Shown: positions 12,866 to 20,287 of the stretch, piece after piece
Position numbering within the stretch: position 1 is the stretch's first letter
How the letters are laid out: each line of letters begins with the position of its first letter
Origin: a virus
Length of the DNA: 28,497 bases
Virus record (IMG/VR): IMGVR_UViG_3300030426_000008
Location: 1 to 28,497 of that record
Reading direction: 5' to 3' (one strand)
Program-made: the position numbers and the translations under genes
The notes under the pieces: model-generated
The model's database searches: none
The model's input: the letters and a program-made list of their open reading frames with translations, nothing else
Told to the model about the DNA's origin: nothing

Positions 12866-13716
12866 CGAAACCTTCGCGCCCGGTGCTGCGCTGGCACGGC
12901 GGCAAATGGCTATTGGCACCGTGGATCATTGAACACTTCCCGCCTCACCGTGTCTATGTCGAACCGTTCGGCGGCGCGGGGTCCGTGCTGTTGCGCAAGC
13001 CGAAGGCCTATTGCGAGGTCTATAACGACTTGGACGGCGACGTCGTGAACCTGTTCCGGCTGTTGCGTCAATCAGACGCGGACCGGCTGGTCGAACTGAT
13101 CCGCCTGACGCCATTCGCGCGCGAAGAATTCGTCGCGGCCTACGAAGCGTGCGACGATCCCCTGGAAAGGGCGCGGCGCTTGGTCGCGCGCAGCTTTATG
13201 GGCTTCGGGTCCGGTGGAGCGACCGCGAACAGCACGGGCTTTCGTTCGAACAGCACGCGATCCGGCACGACGCCCGCCGAAGATTGGGGCAACTATCCTG
13301 AAGCCTTGGAAGCCGTGATCAGGCGCATGAAAGGCGTCATTGTCGAGAACCGCCCGGCGGTGGACGTAATGCGGCAACACGACGGGCCTGAAACGCTCCA
13401 CTACGTCGATCCGCCCTATCTTCCGGAAACCAGGTCGAAGTCCAGCGTCGGTTCGACGACGCCGAAAAACACCTATCGGCACGAACTGACGGTGGAAGAC
13501 CATATCGAGCTTCTGGACGCGCTGACGGGCCTTTCCGGCATGGTGATACTGTCTGGCTATCCCGCGCCGCTATACGATGATCGCTTGCGCGGCTGGCAGC
13601 GCATCGAGCGCGCGGCCTTGGCTGACGGTGCCCGTGCCCGGACGGAAGTTCTCTGGCTGAACCCCGCCGCCGCTGCAAAGTCAGATCAGCCCAGCCTGTT
13701 CGGGGAAGCGGCATGA
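12862..13716 (+). CDS. D12-class (Dam-like) DNA adenine methyltransferase
   Basis: 284 aa. Motif order fits the D12 class: RWHGGK near residue 10, SAM-binding EPFGGAGSVLL (34-44), NDLDGDVVNLF, and the catalytic DPPY (183-186), then VILSGYPAPLYDD. It would transfer methyl from SAM to N6 of adenine in a specific DNA site. No restriction gene accompanies it, so it is an orphan methylase, as common in phages, and probably shields phage DNA or marks the origin. The reading frame is open further upstream, but the ATG at 12862 overlaps the stop of the previous gene by 4 bases and begins the conserved part. Confidence 0.93.
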   Translation: MTKPSRPVLRWHGGKWLLAPWIIEHFPPHRVYVEPFGGAGSVLLRKPKAYCEVYNDLDGDVVNLFRLLRQSDADRLVELIRLTPFAREEFVAAYEACDDPLERARRLVARSFMGFGSGGATANSTGFRSNSTRSGTTPAEDWGNYPEALEAVIRRMKGVIVENRPAVDVMRQHDGPETLHYVDPPYLPETRSKSSVGSTTPKNTYRHELTVEDHIELLDALTGLSGMVILSGYPAPLYDDRLRGWQRIERAALADGARARTEVLWLNPAAAAKSDQPSLFGEAA

Positions 13717-14159
13717 AACTGGTCGCCGCCCCTATTTCGTTCAGGGACGCCGCCGCGTTCGTGAAGGTGCATCATCGCCACCATACGCCCCCCGTCGGTC
13801 ACAAGTTCAGCATTGCGGCATATGCGGACGGCGAACTTGTCGGCGTTGTGATCGTCGGACGTCCCGTCGCCCGCCGCCGTGACGATGGGTTCACCCTGGA
13901 AGTGACGCGGCTTTGCACGAATGGGCATCCGAACGCCTGTTCCTTCCTCTATGGCGCGTCGGCGCGTGCGGCCTTCGCTTTGGGTTATACCCGGATCGGG
14001 ACATATATCCTGAAGTCCGAACCCGGCACGTCACTTGCCGCCGCTGGCTGGAAGGTCATTGCCGAAACGCCTGGAAAGTCGTGGTCCGTTCCGTCGCGCC
14101 CGCGATCCGACAAGCATCCGCTGGAACCGAAGTTGCTGTTCGAAAGGACGGCGGCATGA
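13713..14159 (+). CDS. XF1762-family phage protein (GNAT-like)
   Basis: 148 aa. The sequence ISFRDAAAFVKVHHRHH, then PPVGHKFSIAAYADGELVGV and VIVGRPVARRRDDGFTLEV, is the pattern of the XF1762 family of phage proteins. The order of strands (HKFSIAAY, LVGVVIVG, TLEVTRL) with a later FLYGASARAAFALGY helix reads like the acetyltransferase (GNAT) fold; the chemistry of the family is unproven. It follows the methylase by a 4-base overlap and precedes the initiator by another, so it is co-expressed with both. A link to DNA modification is possible. Confidence 0.85.
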   Translation: MKLVAAPISFRDAAAFVKVHHRHHTPPVGHKFSIAAYADGELVGVVIVGRPVARRRDDGFTLEVTRLCTNGHPNACSFLYGASARAAFALGYTRIGTYILKSEPGTSLAAAGWKVIAETPGKSWSVPSRPRSDKHPLEPKLLFERTAA

Positions 14160-15271
14160 GCTGGGAAACCCAAAGCTGGGCGGCGAAGCAACGCCCCGGA
14201 TCAGCATCCGCGAAACTGGTCCTTCTGGGGCTGGCGTCGTGCGCCGATGCGAACCATTGCGCCTTCCCGTCGATCCAATGGCTTTGCGACTTCAGCGACC
14301 TGAACCGCAAGACCGTGATCGCAGCACTTCAGCGGCTGGAAGACGGCATGTTCCCGCTGATCGAAGACACGGGCGAGCGGCGCGGGCGGACGCTTCAGGT
14401 GAAGGTCTATCGGCTGGCGGCGGGGGTTGAAGGCGCGTCCGCCGATCCCGCTTCGCAAACAGTCCCAAAAGCGGAACAGTCCCAAAAGCGGAACAGTTCC
14501 GGTTCTTCCCGGAAACAGTCCCAAAATAGGGACACGGAACCTGTTTCTAACCTTCTACCCCCCTTAACAGCTAAAGCTGTTAAGACCCCCAGGGGTTCAC
14601 CTGCCCCCGATTTCAATGATGGATCGAAGGGGGAAGGACAGGCACCGGCTGGGCGTGCTGGCAGGCGTGGTTCGCGTGGAACCCGGCTTCCCGAAGACTG
14701 GGCACCGCCGCCAGCGGACCAGCTTCAGCCGATGGCGGGGAAACTGGTCCGGCAATGGCCGTCCGGTGCCTATGAGGCGGTTTGCGAGACGTTCCGCCTG
14801 CACTGGCAGACGGAGACGCGGGCTATCGGTTGCAAGCGCGACTGGGGCGCTGCGCTGGCGAAGTGGCTGATCAATGATCATTCGAAGATCATGCGGGACG
14901 CGAAGGCGGGCGTCAGCTTCGCGCACCTTGCCCCGGCGAAGCCGTCGGGATCGTCACCCGCGCGCCCGCCGCGCCCGGTTGCCGCCAAGGCGAACGAAGA
15001 CGAACGATCCAAGGCGATCAGGGAGCATCTTCGCCGCGCGCTGGGCGCGGTTATCTATGACCAGTGGATCGAACCTGTCGCCGTGATCTGGGACGCGCCC
15101 GGCGTCGTGGTGATCGCGTCCAGCGAATTTCAGCGATCATGGATCGAAGATCACTTCCAACCGAAGATCATGGCGGCGGCGCGCGCCGTCCTTGGGTCCG
15201 GCGTGCGCTGGACCCGCTTTCAAGTCGATCAGGCGCAATCAGGACAATCCGGCAGGGAAGGACGGGAATAG
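14156..15271 (+). CDS. Phage replication initiator with DnaA domain I-like C-terminus
   Basis: 371 aa. Residues 1-90 are a winged helix-turn-helix typical of phage initiators (ASAKLVLLGLASCADANH, then QWLCDFSDLNRKTVIAALQR). Residues about 95-175 are a polar linker. Residues 178-245 (LPEDWAPPPADQLQPMAGKL, then WGAALAKWLINDH) match the C-terminal helical block of replication proteins that contact the helicase loader. Residues 285-350 resemble the DnaA N-terminal domain (AIREHLRRALGAVIYDQWIE, then VVVIASSEFQRSWIEDHF), a partner-binding fold for DnaB or its helpers. The coding DNA of the linker holds a 17-bp iteron array and a long palindrome, as lambda O holds ori. The ATG at 14156 overlaps the previous stop by 4 bases. 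Confidence 0.88.
   Translation: MSWETQSWAAKQRPGSASAKLVLLGLASCADANHCAFPSIQWLCDFSDLNRKTVIAALQRLEDGMFPLIEDTGERRGRTLQVKVYRLAAGVEGASADPASQTVPKAEQSQKRNSSGSSRKQSQNRDTEPVSNLLPPLTAKAVKTPRGSPAPDFNDGSKGEGQAPAGRAGRRGSRGTRLPEDWAPPPADQLQPMAGKLVRQWPSGAYEAVCETFRLHWQTETRAIGCKRDWGAALAKWLINDHSKIMRDAKAGVSFAHLAPAKPSGSSPARPPRPVAAKANEDERSKAIREHLRRALGAVIYDQWIEPVAVIWDAPGVVVIASSEFQRSWIEDHFQPKIMAAARAVLGSGVRWTRFQVDQAQSGQSGREGRE
14458..14530. repeat. 17-bp iteron array inside the initiator gene (putative phage ori)
   Basis: AACAGTCCCAAAAGCGG occurs twice back to back (14458-14474 and 14475-14491). A third, degenerate copy begins at 14492 (AACAGTTCCGG), and a fourth at 14514-14530 reads AACAGTCCCAAAATAGG. The 17-base period is not a multiple of three, so the repetition is kept at DNA level and not for the protein. 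Adjacent AT-richer sequence and a palindrome follow. Confidence 0.75.
14563..14584. repeat. 22-bp palindrome beside the iterons
   Basis: Arms CTTAACAGCT and AGCTGTTAAG separated by AA form a 10-bp perfect stem. Each arm contains the AACAG core found in the iterons, so it may be a further initiator site in symmetric form or a strand-opening structure. Confidence 0.7.
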
Positions 15272-15273
15272 CA

Positions 15274-15894
15274 ATGGCGAAGTCACGGAAGAAGAACAGG
15301 ACGAAGCGGGCACCGGGCAGCGCGCCCAGTGTGAGGCAGGCGCATCCGATCATGCAACAGGCGGTGAGCAACGGTGCGCGGCTGGAACGCGGCACGTTCG
15401 AAGTCGCCCAGGTCGAAAACCCCTATGGCGAAGTGATCATCCGGGGCGAGCTGCGCCGTCACAAGGCTGTCCGCCGCGTGCCGCATTTCGAAACGCTCTA
15501 TCGGTCCAAGGTGATCGACCGGACCGTGTTCGCCTGTCTTGAATGGTATGCGGATCGGCTGGCGCTCGCCCAGTCGGGCTTGATCAAGTGCGGCCTGGAC
15601 ACGTCGGGCAGCGGCGGCGGATCGGCGGCGCACCACATTCCGACGACGGAAGCGGCCATGCAGGCGCGTTCGGACGTGGACTGGGCGCGCGGCTTCATTC
15701 CCGACAATGACGTGCGGGCCGTGTTCGACGGCGTGATGGAAGACGGGGACAGCTTCGCCGCCATTGGCGAGCGCGTCTATCCCCATGTCTGCGCGGACCG
15801 GGCGAAGCGGAAAGCGTCGTCGGCATTCAAGATCGCCGCGAACTATTTGCTGATCGGGATCGGCGCTCATGTCGTCGGGAAGCAAGCGGCATGA
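15274..15894 (+). CDS. Phage protein of unknown function in late-regulator position (206 aa)
   Basis: 206 aa, starts two bases after the initiator gene. The N-terminus is very basic (MAKSRKKNRTKRAPGS). The middle reads VENPYGEVIIRGELRRHK then FETLYRSKVIDRTVFACLEW, and the end is helical (DDGDSFAAIGERVYP-like segment, SAFKIAANYLLIGIGAHV). I do not recognise a named family. The place, last gene of the early rightward operon and directly before a terminator and the late genes, is where lambdoid phages carry their late antiterminator or late activator (Q, ArpU-like proteins). A role as late-gene regulator is therefore inferred from context only. Confidence 0.75.
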   Translation: MAKSRKKNRTKRAPGSAPSVRQAHPIMQQAVSNGARLERGTFEVAQVENPYGEVIIRGELRRHKAVRRVPHFETLYRSKVIDRTVFACLEWYADRLALAQSGLIKCGLDTSGSGGGSAAHHIPTTEAAMQARSDVDWARGFIPDNDVRAVFDGVMEDGDSFAAIGERVYPHVCADRAKRKASSAFKIAANYLLIGIGAHVVGKQAA

Positions 15895-15922
15895 TCGTCA
15901 ACAGTCTTCAGCCGGGAAATGA

Positions 15923-15951
15923 TTGACAACGCACATGGACTTGTTAGTGAT
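15923..15951 (+). promoter_or_regulatory. Possible late promoter
   Basis: TTGACA at 15923-15928 is a perfect -35 box. The best -10 at 17 bases spacing is AGTGAT (15946-15951), only three of six matches. It precedes a terminator by some 20 bases, as a lambda pR'-type promoter would. The poor -10 keeps the call weak. Confidence 0.3.
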
Positions 15952-15970
15952 CAGTCATCGTTTGAAGTTG

Positions 15971-16010
15971 CGTCCGGCGGCGGTGTTCCGTTCCGGGCGT
16001 TTCTTTTTCT
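15971..16010 (+). terminator. Putative intrinsic terminator between early and late genes
   Basis: CGTCCGG (15971-15977) pairs with CCGGGCG (15993-15999) in a 7-bp stem with one G-U pair and a 15-base loop, followed directly by TTTCTTTTTCT (16000-16010). It lies after the early rightward operon and before the HNH gene. Confidence 0.6.
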
Positions 16011-16023
16011 AGCCCTCCCTTTC

Positions 16024-16335
16024 GTGGCGAAGCGCCCCCCCAATTTTCAAACCCGCCCCCCCTCCAGGAAACGGGGCTGGTCCGCCACCACACGGCGAAC
16101 GCGAACCGAACGCGGCTATGGCTGGGACTGGGAACAGCTTCGGGCGCGGATATTGAAGGGCGAGCCGCTTTGCCGTTCATGTCGGAAGGAAGGCCGATCA
16201 GTCGTCGCCACGACGGTCGATCACATTGTCCCGAAGCACAAGGGCGGGACTGACGCTGAAGGCAATCTTCAGCCGCTCTGTGATCCATGCCATCGGGCCA
16301 AGACGGCACGGGAAGGCCAGTCGTCGCGGCGCTGA
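16024..16335 (+). CDS. HNH endonuclease (packaging-associated)
   Basis: 103 aa from GTG 16024. The HNH fold is clear: zinc ligands Cys50 and Cys53 (PLCRSC), the DH of the first strand at 66-67 (TTVDHIVPKHKGG), Asn81, and the closing LCDPCHRAKT with Cys86, Cys89 and His90. HNH proteins placed directly before the terminase genes take part with the terminase in cutting DNA at cos in many HK97-type phages. The start is uncertain: the frame is open to an ATG at 15919, but the added residues run across the putative terminator and look non-coding, while the GTG has no good ribosome site. The family usually starts close to this position. Confidence 0.88.
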   Translation: MAKRPPNFQTRPPSRKRGWSATTRRTRTERGYGWDWEQLRARILKGEPLCRSCRKEGRSVVATTVDHIVPKHKGGTDAEGNLQPLCDPCHRAKTAREGQSSRR

Positions 16336-16412
16336 AGCGCGCGGCGTGAAACGCAACCGGAAGCGGGCCATATGTCCGTCCATCCGTCGATCTGAACACA
16401 ACCGAAATCGCA

Positions 16413-16476
16413 AAGGCTGGCGTCACCGGAGACGCGGACCCCAAGGGGGGTCTTAATCTCTGGGAGCGCCAGCCTT
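16413..16476. repeat. Nested inverted repeats before the terminase genes (possible cos region)
   Basis: AAGGCTGGCG (16413-16422) and CGCCAGCCTT (16467-16476) are perfect 10-bp arms. Inside the loop GACCCC (16437-16442) pairs with GGGGTC (16447-16452). A G-rich tract ending GGTCAAAAATTT follows to about 16503. The stretch 16336-16559 holds no convincing gene and lies between HNH nuclease and TerS, where cos is expected. Confidence 0.5.
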
Positions 16477-16559
16477 CCGGACCGGGGGTGGGGTCAAAAA
16501 TTTGCGCAGTCAGATTGAACTTTCCGGCGCAATTGAATTCTCCAGATAGGGGGTCCGTC

Positions 16560-16745
16560 GTGGCGTCGATTTCTCTTGACATTAACAACATCGTTCGTGG
16601 CCGCTTGTCGGTTTCCGTCACTTTGAAGGGCGTCCGCCTCTTTAACTTCCGGCTGAAGGTGGCGATTGCCGTCATGCGACTGGCGGGCTGGATCAGTCCC
16701 GTGCCGTTTGACGTGGCAGTCGAAGAACATGAAACCCGGACCTAA
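16560..16745 (+). CDS. Small amphipathic phage protein (61 aa)
   Basis: 61 aa from GTG 16560, preceded by AGGGGG at a suitable distance. Sequence alternates charged and hydrophobic residues (SISLDINNIVRGRLSVSVTL, then KGVRLFNFRLKVAIAVMRLA) and ends in an acidic tail. It reads as a beta-hairpin plus an amphipathic helix and could touch a membrane or pack in a small oligomer. No family recognised. It overlaps the TerS gene by 17 bases, so it is probably part of the late operon. Confidence 0.55.
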   Translation: MASISLDINNIVRGRLSVSVTLKGVRLFNFRLKVAIAVMRLAGWISPVPFDVAVEEHETRT

Positions 16746-17139
16746 GCCCCAGACAGCCGTCACGAAAGCCAAGCGCGGAACACTTCGTCCGGACCGCGAC
16801 GGGGGCGGGGCGGTCCAGTTGATCACGGCTGGCGATCCGCCTTCCATGCCGGACTACATGTCCCCGGCGGCGCAAGACATTTGGATGGAAGAAATCAGCC
16901 GCGTCATGGTTTCGGGCGTGTCGGAAGTCGATAGCTCGCTGTTCGCGACTTACTGTTCGACCGAAGCCCTGGTCCGTGCGGCGTTCATTGCTGGCGAACC
17001 GCCGCCCGCTGCATACCTGACGGAGCTTCGCCGGATGCGCGAACTACTCGGCATAGCGGGACCGCGCGTGCGCCAAGGGGCGAAGAATGGCGTCACGCAA
17101 ACCGAAAACCCGTTCGCGAAGAACGGCAAGCGTAGCTGA
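16729..17139 (+). CDS. terS: Terminase small subunit, P27 family
   Basis: 136 aa. The N-terminus MKPGPKPQTAVTKAKRGTLR with the later GDPPSMPDYMSPAAQDIW is characteristic of P27-family small terminases, whose first residues are a Gly/Pro/Lys-rich arm followed by a helical core (LTELRRMRELLGIAGPRVRQ). It recognises the packaging site on phage DNA and recruits the large subunit. A longer reading upstream of ATG 16729 lies in the preceding gene and is not conserved in style. It overlaps the large subunit gene by 53 bases. Confidence 0.88.
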   Translation: MKPGPKPQTAVTKAKRGTLRPDRDGGGAVQLITAGDPPSMPDYMSPAAQDIWMEEISRVMVSGVSEVDSSLFATYCSTEALVRAAFIAGEPPPAAYLTELRRMRELLGIAGPRVRQGAKNGVTQTENPFAKNGKRS

Positions 17140-19012
17140 CGGCTTCGAAAGCGAGTTCGTCCAGACGGCGGTCCGCTTCGCGGAAGCCGCTGTCAAGGAC
17201 CGGAAACGAAAGGAGAATTGCGAGTTCGTCCGCCTGGCGGCGCGGCGGTTTCTGGACGATCTGAAGCGCGCCAAGCGCCGGAACTGCGAGTTCTATTTCA
17301 GCGAATGGCACGGCGATGACGTCTGCGATTTCATCGAGAAACTGCCCCATGTGCAAGGTTCATGGGAGACGCCGACGCTGACGCTGGAACCGGCGCAAAC
17401 CTTCGTGCTGGTCAATGTCTTCGGCTTCCGCCGAAAGTCGGATGACCGTCGGCGCTTCACCCGCGCCTATATCGAAGTCGCCCGGAAGAACGCGAAGTCC
17501 ACGCTGACGGCGGGGATTGTGCTTTACTGCCTCACCTGCGAAGGCGAGCTGGGGCCGGACATTGTTGTCGGCGCGACGACGGGTGCCCAGGCCGATAAGG
17601 TCTTCAAGCCCGCGAAGCAAATGGTGGATCGCACCGCCGCGCTTCGTGAAGCCTTCGCCCTGAAGGCGTGGGCGCGGTCGATCACATGCGGCGACAATGG
17701 CGGATCGGTTCAGCCGATCAATTCGAAGTCGTCCACGCAAGACGGATGGAACCCCTACGTCGGCGTCCTGGACGAACTTCACGCGCACAAGGATCGCGGC
17801 CTGTTCGACGTGATCCGGTCCGCATTCGGCGCGCGGAAACAGCCGCTAATGTGGATGATCACGACGGCGGGCTATAACGTCCACGGCGTTTGCTATGAAC
17901 AGCGGACCTTGCTGGTCAAGATATTGAACGGCGCGGTGACTGCCGATCACTATTTCGGGATCATCTTCACAATCGACGAAGGGGACGATCCCTTCGACGA
18001 AGCCAACTGGCGCAAGGCGAACCCGATGCTGGGCAGCGCCGTCGATCTGTCGGAATTGCGCGGCTATGCGATTGAGGCGAAGGCCAGTCCGGAAAGCCTT
18101 GGCGAGTTCCTGACGAAGCGCCTGAACGTCTGGCTGAACGCCGCCAGCGGGTGGCTGTCCCCGGCGCAATGGAAGAAGGCGACGATTGAAGGGCTGGACT
18201 GGTCCGACTTCCACGGGCTGGAATGCACCGTCGGCGCTGACCTTGCGGACAAGGACGACATTACCGCCGTCGTCATGATCGGGCAGACGGAAGACGGGAA
18301 GATCATCGTCAAGCCGAAGTTCTTCATTCCGGCGGCGGCGCTGGTCCGCGAGACGCAAAGCGACACCGGGCAATCGACCTATGGCGTCTGGTCCGGGCAC
18401 GCCGCCAAAGAGGGAATGGGGGGCGGACCGCCGCTGGACGATGACGATCTGGAAGGCTTGCCGCCGCTGTTCGAACTGGACGACGACGGGAAGCCGATCT
18501 GGGACAAGCCGCTGAAGGAACTGCCCGCCGAATGGCAAGGTGACTTGCTCACCACGCCGGGCGATTTCGTCGATCACAACACGGTCGAAATGTTCATTCG
18601 CTGGCTGGCTTCAACCCAGTCGGTTCGCAAGATCACCTTCGACCAGTTCGCCGCCGCCCAGCAAATGGCTTCGCGGCTGAACGAAGACCTGGGATCGCCG
18701 GACGATCCGATTGCCGCGATCCTTCACAAGTCTGCGGCGAACGTGACGAACCCGGCGAAGGAACTGGAAGCGCGCGTCCGGGCGAAAGACCCGGCGAAGC
18801 ACATAGGACACGACGGCAATCCGGTCATGAACTGGATGATTTCGAACGCAGTTGTGACGCGGCATGTGAACGGGACGATCATTCCGAAGAAGGAAAGCCC
18901 GAACAGCGCCAACAAGATCGACGGAGTGGACGCCATGATAAACGCGATTGCGCCGATTGTCGTGGTGGAGACGGACGCCGGTCCGGCAACCCTTGAATAT
19001 ACGGGGCTATGA
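17087..19012 (+). CDS. terL: Terminase large subunit (HK97/YmfN type)
   Basis: 641 aa. The ATPase half has the Walker A variant EVARKNAKST at about 130-139 and the Walker B with catalytic Glu in GVLDELHAH at about 226. The nuclease half opens with GADLADKDDITAVV at about 383 and has a later acidic site near KIDGVDAMINAIAP. These are the motor and headful or cos-cutting nuclease of the packaging machine, which docks on the portal. It is longer than the roughly 560 aa usual for this type: an acidic, Pro-rich stretch (about 435-483; PPLDDDDLEGLPPLFELDDD) is inserted in the nuclease domain before the conserved GDLLTTPGDFVDHN. Confidence 0.95.
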   Translation: MASRKPKTRSRRTASVADGFESEFVQTAVRFAEAAVKDRKRKENCEFVRLAARRFLDDLKRAKRRNCEFYFSEWHGDDVCDFIEKLPHVQGSWETPTLTLEPAQTFVLVNVFGFRRKSDDRRRFTRAYIEVARKNAKSTLTAGIVLYCLTCEGELGPDIVVGATTGAQADKVFKPAKQMVDRTAALREAFALKAWARSITCGDNGGSVQPINSKSSTQDGWNPYVGVLDELHAHKDRGLFDVIRSAFGARKQPLMWMITTAGYNVHGVCYEQRTLLVKILNGAVTADHYFGIIFTIDEGDDPFDEANWRKANPMLGSAVDLSELRGYAIEAKASPESLGEFLTKRLNVWLNAASGWLSPAQWKKATIEGLDWSDFHGLECTVGADLADKDDITAVVMIGQTEDGKIIVKPKFFIPAAALVRETQSDTGQSTYGVWSGHAAKEGMGGGPPLDDDDLEGLPPLFELDDDGKPIWDKPLKELPAEWQGDLLTTPGDFVDHNTVEMFIRWLASTQSVRKITFDQFAAAQQMASRLNEDLGSPDDPIAAILHKSAANVTNPAKELEARVRAKDPAKHIGHDGNPVMNWMISNAVVTRHVNGTIIPKKESPNSANKIDGVDAMINAIAPIVVVETDAGPATLEYTGL

Positions 19013-20286
19013 TGGACATTCGCAGCATCCTTTCCCGCTGGGTTTCCGGCGGCGGCGAACCCGTGTCCGGCGGTCCTTCGGCGTCCAGCGACCTTACCGA
19101 TACCGATAGCGAAACCTTCTGGATCATGACCGGCACGAAGGGCGGAAGCCGCGTGTCGATCAATGAGCGTTCGGCGATGGCGCTTCCGTCGGTTCTCCAT
19201 GCGCTGGAAATCCTGACGGGCGTTTTCGCCATGACGCCGATGATCTACTATCGCCGCGAAGGCGACGGGAAGACGCGGGCCGATAATTCGCCCCTGTTCA
19301 CTCTGTTCCATGATCGCCCGAACGATGCCCAGTCCGTCTTTCTGTTCAAGGAAGTCTTGCTGGGCGACATGCTCATGGCGGGCAGCTTCGCCAACTTCGT
19401 CCACCGTGACGGCATGTTCCGCCCGAAATCGCTGTCCCGCCTTGATCCCCGGATGGTGCATCCCGCCCAGCACTGGGACCGGACGGACGGGATCGAACTG
19501 TTCTATGACGCCCGCCTGCCCGACGGGTCGAACGGACGCTTCACGCGGACGGACATTTGGCATGTCCCCGGCTTCAGCCGCGACGGCTTGCTGGGGGTGA
19601 ACCGGGTCAAGTTGCTGGACGACATGCTGGGATCGGCGGTCGCCGCCGGGGAGTATGCCCGCCACTTCTGGGAGAACAACGCCCAGCCCGCCACGCTTCT
19701 GAAGACGAAGGGGAAGGTCAACCCGGAAGACAAGGCGAAGATCAAGTTCGACTGGAAGCGCATGTTCGGCGGGGCACGCAAGGCCGGTGACGTCGCGGTT
19801 CTGGATCAGGAAATGGACGCGGAAGTCCTGGGCGCGACGAACCGGGACAGCCAGTTCGTGGAAGTCCGGGCCTTCAATGTCGTCGAAGTGGCGCGCGCCT
19901 TCGGCGTCCCGCCGCACCTGCTCTATGAATTGTCACGCGCGACGTTCTCAAACATTGAACAGCAATCGCTGGAATTCATCATGTATTCGATGATGCCGCA
20001 TTATGAGCGGGTTGCCAGCGCCGCCACGCATTACTTCGCGGAACCGGGACACTTCTTCGAATTCCTGCCCGACGCCTTGCTGAAGGGCGACGTGAAGACC
20101 CGCTGGGAAGCATACAAGGCCGCGCGCGAAACCGGCGCGATGAACGCCGACGAAATCCGCCGCCGCGAAAACTTGCAGCCGATAGGCGGAAAGGCGGGCG
20201 AAGAATACTGGCGACCGGCGAACATGGCCGTGTCCGGCGAACCCAATCAGGGACCATTCCCCGGCCAACCCGAAGGGAAAAAGTGA
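19009..20286 (+). CDS. Portal protein, HK97 family
   Basis: 425 aa. The family pattern is continuous: ERSAMALPSVLHALEILTGV near the start, then YRREGDGKTRADNSPLFTLF, ANFVHRDGMFRPKSLSRLDP in the wing domain, and the conserved VARAFGVPPHLLYELSRATF, SNIEQQSLEFIMYSMMPHYE in the stem. Twelve copies would form the ring at the capsid vertex through which DNA enters, and it anchors the terminase and then the connector. The ATG overlaps the TerL stop by 4 bases; the protease gene follows after 1 base. Confidence 0.94.
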   Translation: MMDIRSILSRWVSGGGEPVSGGPSASSDLTDTDSETFWIMTGTKGGSRVSINERSAMALPSVLHALEILTGVFAMTPMIYYRREGDGKTRADNSPLFTLFHDRPNDAQSVFLFKEVLLGDMLMAGSFANFVHRDGMFRPKSLSRLDPRMVHPAQHWDRTDGIELFYDARLPDGSNGRFTRTDIWHVPGFSRDGLLGVNRVKLLDDMLGSAVAAGEYARHFWENNAQPATLLKTKGKVNPEDKAKIKFDWKRMFGGARKAGDVAVLDQEMDAEVLGATNRDSQFVEVRAFNVVEVARAFGVPPHLLYELSRATFSNIEQQSLEFIMYSMMPHYERVASAATHYFAEPGHFFEFLPDALLKGDVKTRWEAYKAARETGAMNADEIRRRENLQPIGGKAGEEYWRPANMAVSGEPNQGPFPGQPEGKK

Positions 20287-20287
20287 C

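Noticed and set aside
15919-16023. N-terminal extension of the HNH protein to ATG 15919
   Set aside because: It would run through the putative terminator and add a hydrophobic stretch not typical for the family; kept as an alternative.
18724-19917. 397-aa minus-strand frame opposite terminase and portal genes
   Set aside because: His/Arg/Asp-rich shadow of the high-GC coding strand; no motif.
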